From contig FMBT01000225.1 in assembly GCA_900095095.1 (NCBI GenBank), positions 1-50,958 on the forward strand: a DNA stretch of 50,958 nucleotides. The letters run 5' to 3'. Numbering within the stretch: position 1 is the stretch's first letter; each line of letters starts with the position of its first letter. The notes beneath the pieces were generated by a model. The model worked only from the letters and a program-made list of their open reading frames with translations. It had not been told where the DNA came from and searched no databases. The DNA is from Fragilariopsis cylindrus CCMP1102. Taxonomy: Eukaryota > Bacillariophyta > Bacillariophyceae > Bacillariales > Bacillariaceae. Below, one piece after another: positions 10,992-22,737 of this stretch. A program made the translations under genes and the position numbers.

Positions 10992-12624
10992 ATCTGCAGT
11001 GCAATGTAATCTATTTTTCTTCGGTCGTGTCGATTTTATTATTTCTGTTATCTTGCTCTCTTATTTTTTGTAGTAGCAGCAGAAGTCAGTTTGGTTTCTT
11101 ATATGTATGTTCGAGACGTCGTATTATTATTATGACATAAAGATAATAATATATTATCTTTGTTATTGCGTCGTGGGTTGGCAAAAAACTTTGGTTTGTA
11201 CATTTTTTTATTTCTCACTTGAAAACTGTGAGTCAGTCTCTGTTTTTGCTTGGAGCGACCAGCCAATATAATATTATATATAACAGTAACAGTAACAATC
11301 AGTCGTGGGCGCACACTTATTGAGCAGAGAGGCGTAAATAAGGAGTGTGGATACTGACTCCTCGTCAAGATAAAACATTCCTTTTGTTTCGATTTCATTC
11401 ATCTACTCTCCACGTGGTATGCATTGGTTCGTTAATTCCACTCGCATATAAGTAATACTTCTTATTGTATTATGCGTTCTAACCATAATTCTTTTTTAGA
11501 AATTTGCATGCTGATGGTTCTATTTTTTTGGTGGGTTTTACGATCCGGAGGGAAAGGAAATTCTTTCCTGTGTGTCTACTACAGTAGTAATAACTCAGCG
11601 AAGTTTGTTGTCAACAAACTTTTGTTCCTGCTAACTTACTGTCCGTGTGCTAGTGCAAGATCTACCGTAATACTCGTAAGCAAATCAGCGTACGGCACAG
11701 TATTTATCTGGTGCACTACAGTATAACTCAATTTTATCCGATTGATTCGATTCATTCGATTGATCCATTCGATCCATTCGATTGATTACTTTCATTCATT
11801 CTATTAGGTGCAAGTGTGTATTGAATCTTCAAAATCCGCGTACAACGCGACGAATTTTCGTCAAATAAGTCGATACTGTAGTGCGTGGTCGGTCTTTCCG
11901 TTGAAAGAGTTGTATCATAATATATAATTCAAGCACGCACGTGCTACTGTAGTTGTATCAAAAAAAGGTTCTAATTCATTCAAGATATACATTTTTTTAT
12001 CTTCTACGATTTGATTGACCCGTTGGCCAAATTTTATAATTATATATGCCTCGTTGATGACAGAAAAAGCACACTAAGAAAAAATGAGGTAAGGCAGTCT
12101 ACTACACTATGGGGACAATTCTTATGCGTCGTCGAGCAAATATCATACTATTGGTGGCAGGTGCGTGCGTGCGCAATTCACCACGATTTGAGCCCTTACA
12201 ATAATTGTTGCCTTCTGTAATTGCATCGGGAGTTTAGAGATCTGGAGTGTTGTATTGTATGCATTATTGCACTGAGAACATTACAGTATCTCGCCCAAAG
12301 TAATTTTGATACCCTTACACTGGAAGTTATTTAGACATGACCTAGAATTATGCTGTATGTGAAACACGTCCCGAACTTGAATTCAGAATCATTAACTAGA
12401 GGACGAAAATCAACACTATACTTCAGATAAAATAGACAAAGGATATAAATCGTAACGATAACTCTGATCATTGTAATTACATATACATATTTTATTTCTT
12501 AGCTAATTCAATCTACTTCTGACGTAGCTAGTCCTAAATACTTAATTTACTTCATATTTTTATTCTTCTTTCGTTTTCAATTAACCACCATATACAACAC
12601 ATAGATAGATCGATAAATCAATAA
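10992..12624. other. Long intergenic, no gene seen
   Basis: AT-rich sequence with the degenerate pentamer/nonamer cluster GATTCATTC/GATCCATTC at 11737-11800. Short ORFs on both strands (11099-11398, 11472-11726, 12011-12220) lack domain or composition support. Confidence 0.5.
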
Positions 12625-13498
12625 TTAAAGATACATAACGGTTCCAACAGCAGCAGCAACGGTAGCAACCGAAAAAGAAGCAATCATTGAAGAAGCCGCC
12701 GCCGAAGAAGTAGATCCGTTGGTGGAAGCAGTTTGGCTATCATTGACGGGTGCATCTGTTGCGTCACTATCACCATTAGTTGTGACGGGTGCATCTGTTG
12801 CGTCACTATCACCATTAGTAGTGACGGGTGCATCTGTTGCATCACTATCACCATTAGTTGGATTGGCGTTTGCACTAGCACCAGGATCAACATTAGTAGT
12901 TGTAGGTGTTGTGTCGGTAGCATCATCTGCTGCATCACTATCACCACTAATTGGATCCAGTAGACAGGTATACCAACATCTGACAGTTGGTCAGCAATAT
13001 AACTAATGATTGCAGAAGAACCTTGTCCATAATCTTCACAAGCTGCAGTTGTTGGATAACAACTACCGAAATTTGTTGCTGTTGACGTAAAACTATAATT
13101 ATTTTCTTCACAACTGTATTCGGTTGGTGGTAATGCAGCCCAAGCAGCACTATCACCGACAGCAATACATGCCGATTCAAATGCCGCTAATGCATCAGCA
13201 TCGTATGATACTGTAACCGTATCCGCAGAACCCGAAGCAATAGATGCAGCACTTGTACTTGTATAACCGTATGTTTTTGCCCATGCAAACCATGCATCAC
13301 CTAAAGCTGGATTATTATCATAAAGTGCTTGAGCGTCTTTTTCACAACCATCAATAACTAGGTATGCATCAACGGCATTAGTTACTGTTGTATTTACCAT
13401 GTCAAAAAGTTTTGTAGTCCCTCCGTCTTCTTGTGATTGACGACATTTGCGGACGAAGAGACAGTAAAGAGGAATAAGGCGCTTGTTGAGAATTTCAT
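12625..13498 (-). CDS. Secreted cysteine-bearing surface protein with 13-residue repeats, frameshifted
   Basis: The start at 13498 gives a signal peptide (MKFSTSALFLFTVSSSA). A run of five T before the next segment breaks the frame; a sixth T would join it to DMVNTTVTNAVDAYLVIDG (13400 downward). The mature domain (about 150 residues) is acidic/Ala-rich with well-spaced cysteines (DGCEKD, ESACIAVG, EYSCEENN, GSCYPTTAACEDYG). Near 12955 another shift leads into a Gly-Asp-Ser-Asp stretch with three copies of NGDSDATDAPVTT. The protein ends in a hydrophobic tail (SMIASFSVATVAAAVGTVMYL) directly before the stop, which fits a GPI-anchor signal. The family is not recognised. The architecture of secreted domain, Ser/Thr/Asp spacer and hydrophobic end suggests a wall- or membrane-attached protein. 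Confidence 0.7.
12744..12860 (-). repeat. Three tandem 39-bp coding repeats
   Basis: Copies start at 12744, 12783 and 12822 with exactly 39-bp spacing and only one or two substitutions. On the minus strand each encodes NGDSDATDAPVTT. The repeat is in frame and near-identical, so recent expansion or homogenisation is likely. Confidence 0.93.
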
Positions 13499-15371
13499 GA
13501 TTGACTGATTGATTGATTGATTGAGAATTAACTTTTGTTTTGTTTTGTGTTATGAGAGTTTATTTTATATGAGTGAGAGAGTGAGTGGTGTGTGAAAACA
13601 GGAACAAAGAATGTACCCTGTCGTGCAAGCAATGTACACTGAACTCAGAAGTCGATACAAGATTCAAAAAGATTAATTTTGAAAGATTGCATTCAATATA
13701 ACCGCCAAAAAGATTTTTTCGGTGAAAGTGAAACGAGAACACCGTTCTTTTGTGTTCTTCATGTCGCCGATATTTCGATACAATTGAAAATGCCTGCTCA
13801 TACTTCATTAAAAAATGAGGTCAAAAAGGGCGCGTATTTTCAAATAGCGGCCAAATAGCGGCAACTCGCTTTCAATTAAAGGGGCAAGATTGGTGTCAGT
13901 TTTATTAGAAACAAAGTCAAATTGGCGAAGCTCTGTGTGTGTTTATTTTAATTGTTCGCGCTGATTCTTTTCATTCCCACGTAGCTTCTACACAGTGTAT
14001 GCAACGTTTGAATCTTACCAAATGAAGCACGAATAAAAATAATTTTCAGTCATGCACATTTAATCTTGAGAGAAGATTGAAATAATGCATGCGAAAGCAC
14101 GAATAAAAATAATGTACAGGTTCATCCTAATGCATTTTTTAAAACAAGATTCAAATAATTTTCAGTCATGGACACTTTTTCGATTTTCTTGAATTAAATC
14201 AAGGTGCGCGCGCGGATCAAAACTATTCAAATTTATTATGCCATGTACCAGCATATCATAACTACTGTACCTAGGGACCAAACCTTGGGTGTTAGAAAGA
14301 TCTTCGGTAATCCAATCAAAACTTAACAAAATATGCAGCTACACATGTCACTTTCTGCTGCATGTAGCGGTATGCTTACTTTAGCCTAATTCCAAATATT
14401 CACATTTTTAGTACACACTAGCAAAAGATGTGATCCATTGCAAGTGTACAGTAAAGTGTTGGTCATGAGTGAAAGAAATAAAGATACATATGTGAAGGAC
14501 AGACTGACATACCATCCTTCACATGTGCCCTCTGAGCACAGCACATCATCAGAACTGTACCAATTTATTTCAGAAATCTATCCATCCTCTTTTTCTTGCA
14601 ACTCGTGTATGAGTAAGACAGGAGTAACTAGGGGATGATTGGTTAGGGGCAGACCACAGTCCTCTTTCAAAAGCTCTCTTTTATGTATTGGAAATTTATT
14701 TGACTATTCAACCTTTCTTTCTATCCCTAACCCACCCTAACTCCTACAGCCTACAGGAGGATGCTTTCTTTCTGTAGTTGGTAATGATAGTTTGGCAACA
14801 TACAAGGCTATGATATGAGCAGGCAACAACTACTCGAAGCCCCCACATACCAAACTGTGTAAAAATAGGAAAATTCTAGTCCCGATTTACTGGCAAAACT
14901 CAACCTTCACTTTCTACACTAGAATCATCTTTGTAAAGTAGCATATGGTGTAGGCCCATATCATCCTCTTGTGTTCAACAAAACAGTGTTGCAAAATGAT
15001 GTCTACAGCATTTAAAATTTTAATATTTTTACATTAAGTAAAGATGAAATTAGTATTCTTTTTCTTCTTCTTCTTTTGGTTGGACCGTAATTATCGTGCG
15101 TACGGTACGTGTGTGTGTATGTGTATTACTTTCCTTCTCGTATCCCCCCAGTTGTCGGTCGTGTTTCACGTGTTGTATGAATCGAATTGAATCGAATCGA
15201 ATCCAATCGAATCCAATCGAATCGAATCCAATCCAATCGAATCCAATCGAAATGTTTACTACGCAAATGCTCTTGCCCACAATGACTGTGCTGCTCCTAC
15301 TGATTTTTTTGATGAATCATCATTATTTACTGTTATCCGGTGTAACTGGTACAGCTGGTTTCTTCTTCTTG
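13499..15371. other. Intergenic, repeat-bearing, no gene seen
   Basis: It contains a GATT run (13500-13520). It also contains interleaved short direct repeats at 14015-14170, where the words GCACGAATAAAAATAAT and AATAATTTTCAGTCATG each recur twice. The stretch 14230-15050 looks like old repeat DNA with a single degenerate telomere-like block (CCCTAACCCACCCTAAC, 14725-14741). No supported gene. Confidence 0.45.
15180..15250. repeat. (GAATC/CAATC)n pentamer array
   Basis: About 14 consecutive pentamers alternate GAATC and CAATC. The array lies 120 bp beyond the 3' end of the Cdc14 gene. Confidence 0.9.
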
Positions 15372-17877
15372 TTACTTTCGTCGTCGTTGTTGTCGAATGC
15401 TGACTTTGGATTGTTGTGATTGTGATTGTGACTGTGAATGACGTTGCCGATTTTGTTTTAATCGTGCTGCTAATAATCGATCTGCTTGACCTGGATCATC
15501 TCCTCCTACATGTACTTCATGCTCACCGCCTAACAACAATACTTCATGTCCATCCTCTTTACCATTACAAGCAGATAATACTGTTACCGACGTAGGTGAT
15601 GACGATGGTTTACCACGTGTGGGTGTTACTACTACCGCATTAGAATCATTACTATGACGAGTGGTGGTAATATTCGTCGCAACACGATTGGATGGATATA
15701 AGGAACGGACCATATCACCTTCTTGCCACATAATTGACTGTATATTAGCTAAAAATTGTTGTTGTGGACCAATAACCATCCCTGGACGGCATATTCTCAT
15801 CCAACCAATAACATCCTTTGCACTTAATCTATAATGTTTCATTAACCATGCCCCAATACATGTACCTGTCCGTCCTAATCCTGCTTTACAATGCACAGCA
15901 AAAGCGCCACCGACCTGTACCTGTACCACCTGTACCATTAGTTGTTTGAGATTGAGATGGTATACCTGTAGAATCAAATTGTGATAATATACGTTGTAAT
16001 ATAATCATTGTTGGACATGAACCATCTGTATAAAATTGTTCATAATGTTGTATACCATTTTAATAAAATCAGATTCATTATAATTCTTCTTATTGAGCCG
16101 GACAACTAATTTAATATTCCTTTTTTGAAAATATGGTATATAATCATTGGGACTTAATGTGCAGTAACCTTCCGGGCTTATATATTTTTGATACGATGGT
16201 CCAGCAAATGCGCATATTTTACCTTTTACAATCCAATTTAAATCACCATTCTGTATTATGTATGTATTATGTGCGTAATGTAATGTAATTGGGTGGAAAG
16301 ATAGACAGAAAAAGAATATGAGCAATGGAATGAACTGTTTGATTAACAGCCACAGCCCAACCACAAAAGTAAAGTACAGTCATCAGTGCGTGCAGTACTT
16401 GTACGGTACGGTACAATCGATCGATCGATCGATCGATCGAATGACTTTTTAAAAGCACGGAGGAGGGGGCGGACTACTGGGTCAAAATCAAACCGAACCG
16501 AACCGGACCAGAACGTGTCTGTCCTCGATGAGGATGAGGATACACGCAATCCTCTCTTTTATATGACGCTTTTCTCTGCCATTCCCATCTTGCGTTGGTC
16601 GGTCCGGTTCTAGTACGGTAGGTCTGGTCTATCCATCATCAAATCAAATCAGATCAATCGCGTACGCATTGCATGCATACCGTTACATACAGTACCGATA
16701 CCTCCCATATAGTATCAATCAAGCAGTAATCGTCTTTCTTTTTTAAGCACACAAAGAAACGTAACGTAATAAACAACTTACCTCAACTTGTTCAAAGTAT
16801 TCATATTCATTAATATCAAATTTATTTGATGTATTACTGTTATTATCAACCCCACTACCAGTATTCGGATTATTATTTGAGTTTAATGTTAAACCCCAAT
16901 CAAAGAAATTATATTGACGTGCTTTTTGTAATGATGTTAAACAATCTAATAAAGTTAATTCGTAGGACATTGATATGGACTTGCATCATGAAATGCAGGT
17001 AAGGATGCTATAGTATCTTTCCCAATTGTGGATAATGGATATATAGGTGGATTCGATCTTATTGATGTATTTGTTCTACTTGTACTTGAATGATTTGATC
17101 TACTTGTACTTAAATAATTTGAATTACTTGACGTCATCATGTGTTCATCATCATCATCGTCATCTTCATGATATTCATTGACCTTAGTTTAAAGCCGTTG
17201 TATGCTTCTTCTGGTGTTCTATTTAAATGTAATATTTGCCACGCACAAATAAGAAATATTGCATTTGCTCTTTTATTTGTATTCGAGGATGAATAAAAGA
17301 GTACTGCACCATCCGTGAATGGTGTGTTATTTGTATTATTATTATTCAATAGACCATTTAATTTGATTGAAAATCGATATAATTGTCCTAAATTTAATGG
17401 TCCATAATCTAAAAAGAAATTCCAATATATTAATTCCTTATCAATATTAAAACAGGTCACAGGAATTTTATTGTTTGGTAATGATGGACTACTACTATCA
17501 TTATTTGTGGCACCACTATGTGGATTACGTATTAATATTTTTTCATGTAATAATGGTACATTTGTTGGTTTTAGTGCACAATAATATAATTTATTCTAAA
17601 AAAGAAGTTTGAGTCGAGACGAGACCAAAAAAGAAAGAAATAGAGGAGTATGTTTCAATGTGAGAAAGGTAGGTAGGCAGTATACGCACGCACGAGAGGG
17701 AGAGAGAGAGAGAGAGAGACAGAAAGAGAGAGGTAATAATTCCGCCCTTGTGTGTTGTATATATATATACTTAAGCGGTACGGTAGAGGTATGTAATGTA
17801 AAACTTACAGGAATAATTTCAACCGCACCTCGAAGAGGATTTTTACTATTGGATGTCATTTCAGGAATTGGTGCCAT
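15372..17877 (-). CDS. CDC14: Cdc14-type dual-specificity protein phosphatase
   Basis: The enzyme removes phosphate from CDK-phosphorylated Ser-Pro sites during mitotic exit and cytokinesis. Exon 1 is 17877-17809 (ends AVEIIP, donor GTAAGT). Exon 2 is 17595-16782 (starts NKLYYC, ends YFEQVE, donor GTAAGT). Exon 3 is 16250-15372 (starts NGDLNW). Both junctions are phase 0. The N-terminal DSP-like domain is clear: [51 protein letters not shown] and ELTLLDCL. The catalytic domain shows [34 protein letters not shown], the P-loop [11 protein letters not shown] and [16 protein letters not shown]. The C-terminal tail is Ser/Gln-rich. Single-base shifts occur near 17185, 16973, 16060 and 15905; at two of them one extra T or A restores the frame. 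The pieces together preserve every family landmark. Confidence 0.93.
16416..16441. repeat. (GATC)n tetranucleotide repeat in Cdc14 intron 2
   Basis: Six to seven GATC units (self-complementary) lie within the 531-bp intron 16251-16781. Confidence 0.9.
17698..17732. repeat. (GA)n microsatellite in Cdc14 intron 1
   Basis: A GA-rich run lies inside the 213-bp first intron (17596-17808). Confidence 0.8.
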
Positions 17878-18159
17878 GATTTTTGTATTCGATATCGATT
17901 CAATGTCGATGTCGATTTGATGTCGATATGATATCGATTTTTATTTTAATAATGATCTTCTGACTTCTGCTGCTCTCTCAATGAATACGATTTGAATCTA
18001 TTTCAATGATTTCAATGATTTGAATTCGATTTTGATTTTGATTTGAATTTTGATTTAGAAGGAAGGTATGGAATGTGATTTTCAAAAGGAAGGAGGGCCA
18101 AACGATATGTTATTTGGTTCAACTAAAATAGAGCTACTGTAGAGGTACAGAGTGGTTTA

Positions 18160-18180
18160 GTTTAGTTTAGTTTAGTTCGG
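18160..18180 (-). repeat. (CTAAA)n tract upstream of Cdc14
   Basis: Four exact pentamers followed by related words, oriented CTAAA on the sense strand of Cdc14. Confidence 0.8.
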
Positions 18181-19261
18181 TTTGGACTTTTGATGTTACT
18201 GTACTTGTTCTCATTTTTTATTCTCATTTCTAAACGGTACTGGGCATGGTCATCTCGTTTCTTTCCGTTCGTTCGCAAAAAGAACAAGAAATAAATAGGC
18301 GTTGCATTGATCTCACATACAATACATACTGTAGTATGCGTTGAGTATGGGTACTACCGGTATGTACTTGTACAACATAAAAAGATTTTTCCGCGCCAAG
18401 AACGACAACAAAATATCACGCGCCGCATATTTAGTGGTAACTTAATTTACAAGGAATGCCTCGCCTTCAAATCAATACACGGTAATAAAAATTTGAATAA
18501 ATACTCCGAATTTTTCGCCAAAGTTAGTTTACCCCGTCACCCCAATATAATACCACAGTGTGCGATTTTCAGACCGTTAGAAAAAATGACTTTTGATCGC
18601 GTAACGCATTAAGTAATTCTGTAAACGCAAGAACGTGTTCAAACAAGATCGTTTCACTCGACTCGACTGTTTAGACTTAATATCGCTTTCTAACTAGTAC
18701 AGTTCCAACGAGTAAGTGGCTACTTACTTGACTTGTACCTACAGTACCAGGACTATGATTATCATCTGCTTGAATCATCTCGGATACCAAACCAATAGGT
18801 AGGTAACAATGTATTTTATAAGAGCTCCCCTGTCATGTCCTATCCTGCCCCCCCCCCCCCCCAATTATTATGATTTTTCACCACACCATCACCAAGAAGG
18901 GAAAGGACAGACAAAGAAGAGAGAAAGAGAGAGAGGATGGGAGGGGGGGGGGGGGTGTACATTACATTGCTACACAACCCTGTAGCACATATCAAAGCAA
19001 AATAATGTAGTGTAATACTGTATAATAATGTATGTCTATGTGTCTGCCTGCCCGCAAGTCCAAGGATTCTGGTAGCCATGATGCATGATATAGTAACACA
19101 TTATACTAAGATTTTAAATAAAGTCAGCAACACTCTCACCATGTTTTCTACTCAATCAGCAAAATACTTTTTCTTTGATCTTATGGGCTTGATAAGCAGG
19201 TGGTAGAAAACCTACGAGTAGTAGTAGTACACTCCTTCTCTCTTTGTTTAATCTCTATACT

Positions 19262-19320
19262 CAAGAAGAAGAGAAGAAGAAGAAGAAGAAGAAGAAGAAG
19301 AAAAAAGAAAAAGAAGAAGG
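19262..19320. repeat. (GAA)n trinucleotide array
   Basis: About 18 GAA/AAG units, slightly interrupted. On the minus strand it reads as polyserine, which explains a spurious ORF there. Confidence 0.9.
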
Positions 19321-19685
19321 TGTTTACTACATACCCCCTGTAGTAGAGGTATTGTTTTAATAATAATAATATAGATATCTAATTTAAATCCCTCCAAAAC
19401 TCTCAGCCCAAGGCCCGAGTACTGTCTCACGAAGGCGCAGCACTGCAAAAGCAGCTATATCAAAATTCTATAGGTTAATTAATGACAGGAAACCCACTAT
19501 TGATTTCTAACTTCCACTGGTTTGTTTGCGTTGTCGCTCCTTCTTTTGGCTATCCGTTTCAAGTATGTCTTTCCTTTGCCATGTGTTCATCCTCTCTATT
19601 GCATCAAGTTGTTGTTGCTCCATCCTTGGATCCGTTGAACTACAGATGATTCTCCTGCCTGGGAGGCTGCTTCATATTTCTTCAC

Positions 19686-20085
19686 AGTTTTTGCAATAGC
19701 TCTCCTGTGGCTTCTGATGAAAGTCGCAATTGTTTGTGCAGTAGATTGTCTATAAATTCTTCTATATCATTGTGGAACAGGCCCATGTCTACTGGTCTTG
19801 CTTTGTCTTTCAGTCCATTTAGTTTCCTTACGTCTGTACTGAGTTTAGTTTTCCTTATTCTTTTTTGTTGTTCTACTGATTTTCCATGTACTTCCTCATT
19901 CCTTATCTCCCATTATAATTTGATGAGGTATGTCAGAGTCGTTTCGGCGACTGACGAGCCCCACACATAACAGTCTCTCTTCAATCCTATTGTCTTGTTT
20001 GTGCTGTCTTCCTGTAGTTGTAGCCATTCCTGTGATATTTTTCCAGCAAAGAAGTGTCTCCATCCAATTCCTTCCTGTGATATGA
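19686..20085 (-). mobile_element. C-terminal remnant of a retroelement reverse-transcriptase polyprotein
   Basis: One minus-strand frame of about 130 codons holds a single internal TAA. It reads QEGIGWRHFFAGKISQEW, then YVWGSSVAETTLTYLIKL, stop, WEIRNEEVHGKS, then ARPVDMGLFHNDIEEF, and ends at a TGA after LLQKL. The order GW-x-hydrophobic-x-G-x-(I/L)S-x-x-W followed by W(E)xRN(E)xxHG matches the tail found after the RT domain in many diatom retroelement proteins. The assignment rests on my memory of that family. No RT catalytic motif is present in the flanks, so only the 3' end of an element is here. Confidence 0.5.
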
Positions 20086-20745
20086 TAGCATTTGGGGAAC
20101 CTTTTGGAAAGTTACTTACATTGACCTCTCCATACTCTAATCATACTGCAATAATGAACTGCCACTAAAAATTCCTATTTCACTGCATGGGTGCGTGCTT
20201 ATATATTATTTTCAACTTTGAATACGTACCCCATATGGGGGAATTCTCCTAAGTACCAGGCTTTGCCGACACCACCTACACCTGTCGATGCACCTTGATT
20301 CAATGCATGGATTATGATTAGTCAATTACAGGAAAAGAGCTTCTTAGAAGCTAAAATCCCCCAATTGTTGGTACTTCACTGCATAGCGCGTGTTGTAGGT
20401 CTGTTTGCAACTGGATTTTGTAACACAGCCACGAAAAAACGCCTTTTACCACCCATCTGCCGCCAACCGCAAAAATGGTTTAAAATAGCCCTTCAAAATG
20501 TGAGCAATCTTTGACTGACTATAACTTTTGGACTATTATGTCTAAGGTGATGGGGATGTTACGTAGTAAATTCTCCATTTAACAGAGATATGGAAAAAGA
20601 ATATCCTCAAGTTATCTCCATAATTAGTCTTTACTAGGTAACTAGTATTGTAATGTATTTTTGTCTGTTTTATTGGTGAGCTATAGTAAGCCACAGCGCG
20701 CATAAGTGGTATTTTGATTTGCCTCAATCGCTAAATTCTCTATAT
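20086..20745. other. Intergenic or degraded repeat
   Basis: No supported gene. The part 20100-20300 may continue the retroelement relic: the minus strand has a Gly-rich GVGGVGKAWYLGEF-like frame. No boundary is visible. Confidence 0.35.
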
Positions 20746-20973
20746 AAAACTAAGTCATGCCCAAATTTTAATAAAAACTAAATAATGCCCAAATTTTACT
20801 AGTATTTGTTACTGTAGTATATAATAATAACTTTAGCATCAAATATATACATTTTAAAAGTCATTTTTTGGAAAATAAACTATGAAGTTTTCAATTGACC
20901 TATTGGATGGAGAATTGTTATATTCCTTGTCTCCTTAGCCTACTGGTATCTCACAATGTAGGCTCACACAGCA
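20746..20973 (+). repeat. Left terminal inverted repeat
   Basis: It starts AAAACTAAGTCATGCCCAAA, with the outer word repeated once about 26 bp further in. It continues through TTTAGCATCAAATATATAC and GATGGAGAATTGTTATATTCC to CTACTGGTATCTCACAATG and GGCTCACACAGCA. It aligns nearly throughout with the reverse complement of 22513-22737. Confidence 0.85.
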
Positions 20974-22512
20974 GCTAGGGATTTAAAATGTATGTGTACA
21001 CACAACAATATAATTTATTTGAAAGTGTTACAGAGGACAGCACCTTCTGGGTCGGGTGCACTAGCATTCTTATAGTATACTAGAATATTGTAGTTGCCTC
21101 CTGCCACTTTTTTTTTCCTGTGGTTGTTGAATAAATTACAATCCGCTGGTGTGGTAGGTAAGCACAAAAATAACATGATTTATGAACAAAATGAACTGCA
21201 AAATATCTTATTTGAAAGGGTTTCAGGGGAGGACAACATCAGATGGGGCAGGCTACTGTGTTTGCCTCCTACCATCCCTGGTAGCTCATCATCACTTGAC
21301 TAAAGTAATTCTGACTGGTATCATTATTTTTATCTCACAAATGCTCCAGTGGTGTTTGGTTATTGGAATATTATAAACAACTTTGAAAAATAAGATGATG
21401 AATAACTTCTCCTTAGGTGAATAATAAGTTGAATAACTTCTCCTTAGGTTTTAGAACCAGCATGGTGCACCAAGATACCACCAAGTCAGCCATTCCATAC
21501 CAATAGGGGATGAACTAAGGGTCATGATCCCTCATACTTACCTTATTCTTGCCTTTAGAACACAAACATTGCATTTTTTGGCCAACATGTCATATTTCCA
21601 TGCCCAAAAGTACCATTCAGAAATAGGCTGCCACAAAGAAAGGAATTTGACCATGGTTTGAACACCCAGATACCTTCTATATATACATACTATGGTCAAA
21701 ATACACCAACAATAGTTGGAACTATTTGTGGTGTGGTTGGGTGGGAACAATAGAATAAACATAAGATGGCCTAAAATGCACACGTTGCAAACATATTTGA
21801 GATGCTACTGCGCCATCACCAATACCAGGTATGCTGAGTCCCACATAAAATAGCTAGGCATCAACCTGATTCATCAAGGTTTTGGATTATATCATTTCTT
21901 TAGGTAACCATGCATATATTTGCGGTGTCACGGGTCAAAACCCACTGCTATTAAAACACACAATTTCTTTACATGCCAAGTGCGCGTGTAATCAAGGCCG
22001 TGATGCACCATCAATATAGACCTAATAACCTTGGAACATTATATGGAGCTCAACATTATACCTATGGGTACAAGGTCCAACTATTGCTTAGGGCTCTAGG
22101 GAGGTTAGGAAGGTGCAGGGTGTGCTAAGCCCCAAAAGGGTCATTTAGGCCCCAAAACAGGTTTTCTCCCTTTAGCGCCCATATCAGCATGGTCCTGCCC
22201 ATAGCTTGCCAAGTTTATATTCCCTTTGGTGTATATGGTCAACTTTATGTGCTTACTTTGGGACAATTCTTCCTTTTGAGTGTGTACTAGGTCACATACC
22301 CCCCTAAATGGGTCATTTTCCCATGTCCTAGGCTGCATCACACCCTCTACCACCTTCCAGTGTGAAGAACACATACCTAGCGCCTCAAAATCCGGTCCAG
22401 GCATCCACCCTATGCATATTAAGCTCAGATTATTCCATCTGATTGGGACTTTATACATGCCAGGATGAGTTAGAATGCCAGAAAGTGGAGTGGTACAGGT
22501 AGCAAGTACCAC

Positions 22513-22737
22513 AGGAGTGCTGTGTATGAGCCTACATTGTGAGATACCAGTAGGCTAAGGAGACTAAGGAATATAACAATTCTCCATCCAATAGGCAATT
22601 GAAAACTTCATAGCTTATTTTTCCAGAAAAATGACTTTTAGGTGTATATATTTGATGCTAAAGTTGTTATTATATACTAGACTAACAAATACTAGTAAAA
22701 TTTGGACATGATTTAGTTTTTATTTTAATTACTAATT
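22513..22737 (-). repeat. Right terminal inverted repeat
   Basis: The reverse complement reads AAAACTAAATCATGTCCAAA, then TTTAGCATCAAATATATAC, then GATGGAGAATTGTTATATTCC, then CTACTGGTATCTCACAATG. It mirrors the left repeat with scattered substitutions and short indels, so the copy is not young. Confidence 0.85.

Larger units (their letters stand above)
17878..19685. other. Intergenic upstream of Cdc14, no gene seen
   Basis: It contains a TTTAG pentamer tract at 18160-18180 (CTAAA on the Cdc14 sense strand, about 285 bp upstream). It also contains a C homopolymer at about 18847-18862, a G homopolymer at about 18942-18956 and a GAA array at 19262-19320. A 101-codon frame at 18307-18612 has no recognisable content. 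Confidence 0.5.
20746..22737. mobile_element. 2-kb element with terminal inverted repeats
   Basis: The ends at 20746-20973 and 22513-22737 are inverted copies of each other (see the two repeat entries). The 1.5-kb interior has no transposase-like frame and contains an old internal duplication (21005-21120 versus 21195-21290, sharing TTATTTGAAAG and TTGCCTCCT-like words). The interior segment 22030-22513 recurs, inverted, at 50490-50958. A clear target-site duplication is not visible. It is best described as a non-autonomous DNA transposon or foldback element. Confidence 0.75.

Noticed and set aside
12744..12860. Possible CRISPR-like direct repeats
   Set aside because: The 39-bp units are contiguous with no spacers and encode an in-frame peptide repeat in a eukaryotic gene.
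14723..14745. CCCTAACCCACCCTAAC, telomere-like
   Set aside because: Only two to three degenerate units in mid-contig; too short to call an interstitial telomere. The GGGTTAGGG at 45290 is equally isolated.
18847..18956. C15 and G12-15 homopolymers as arms of a hairpin
   Set aside because: The sequences flanking the runs are not complementary, so only the homopolymers would pair; run lengths are also unreliable.
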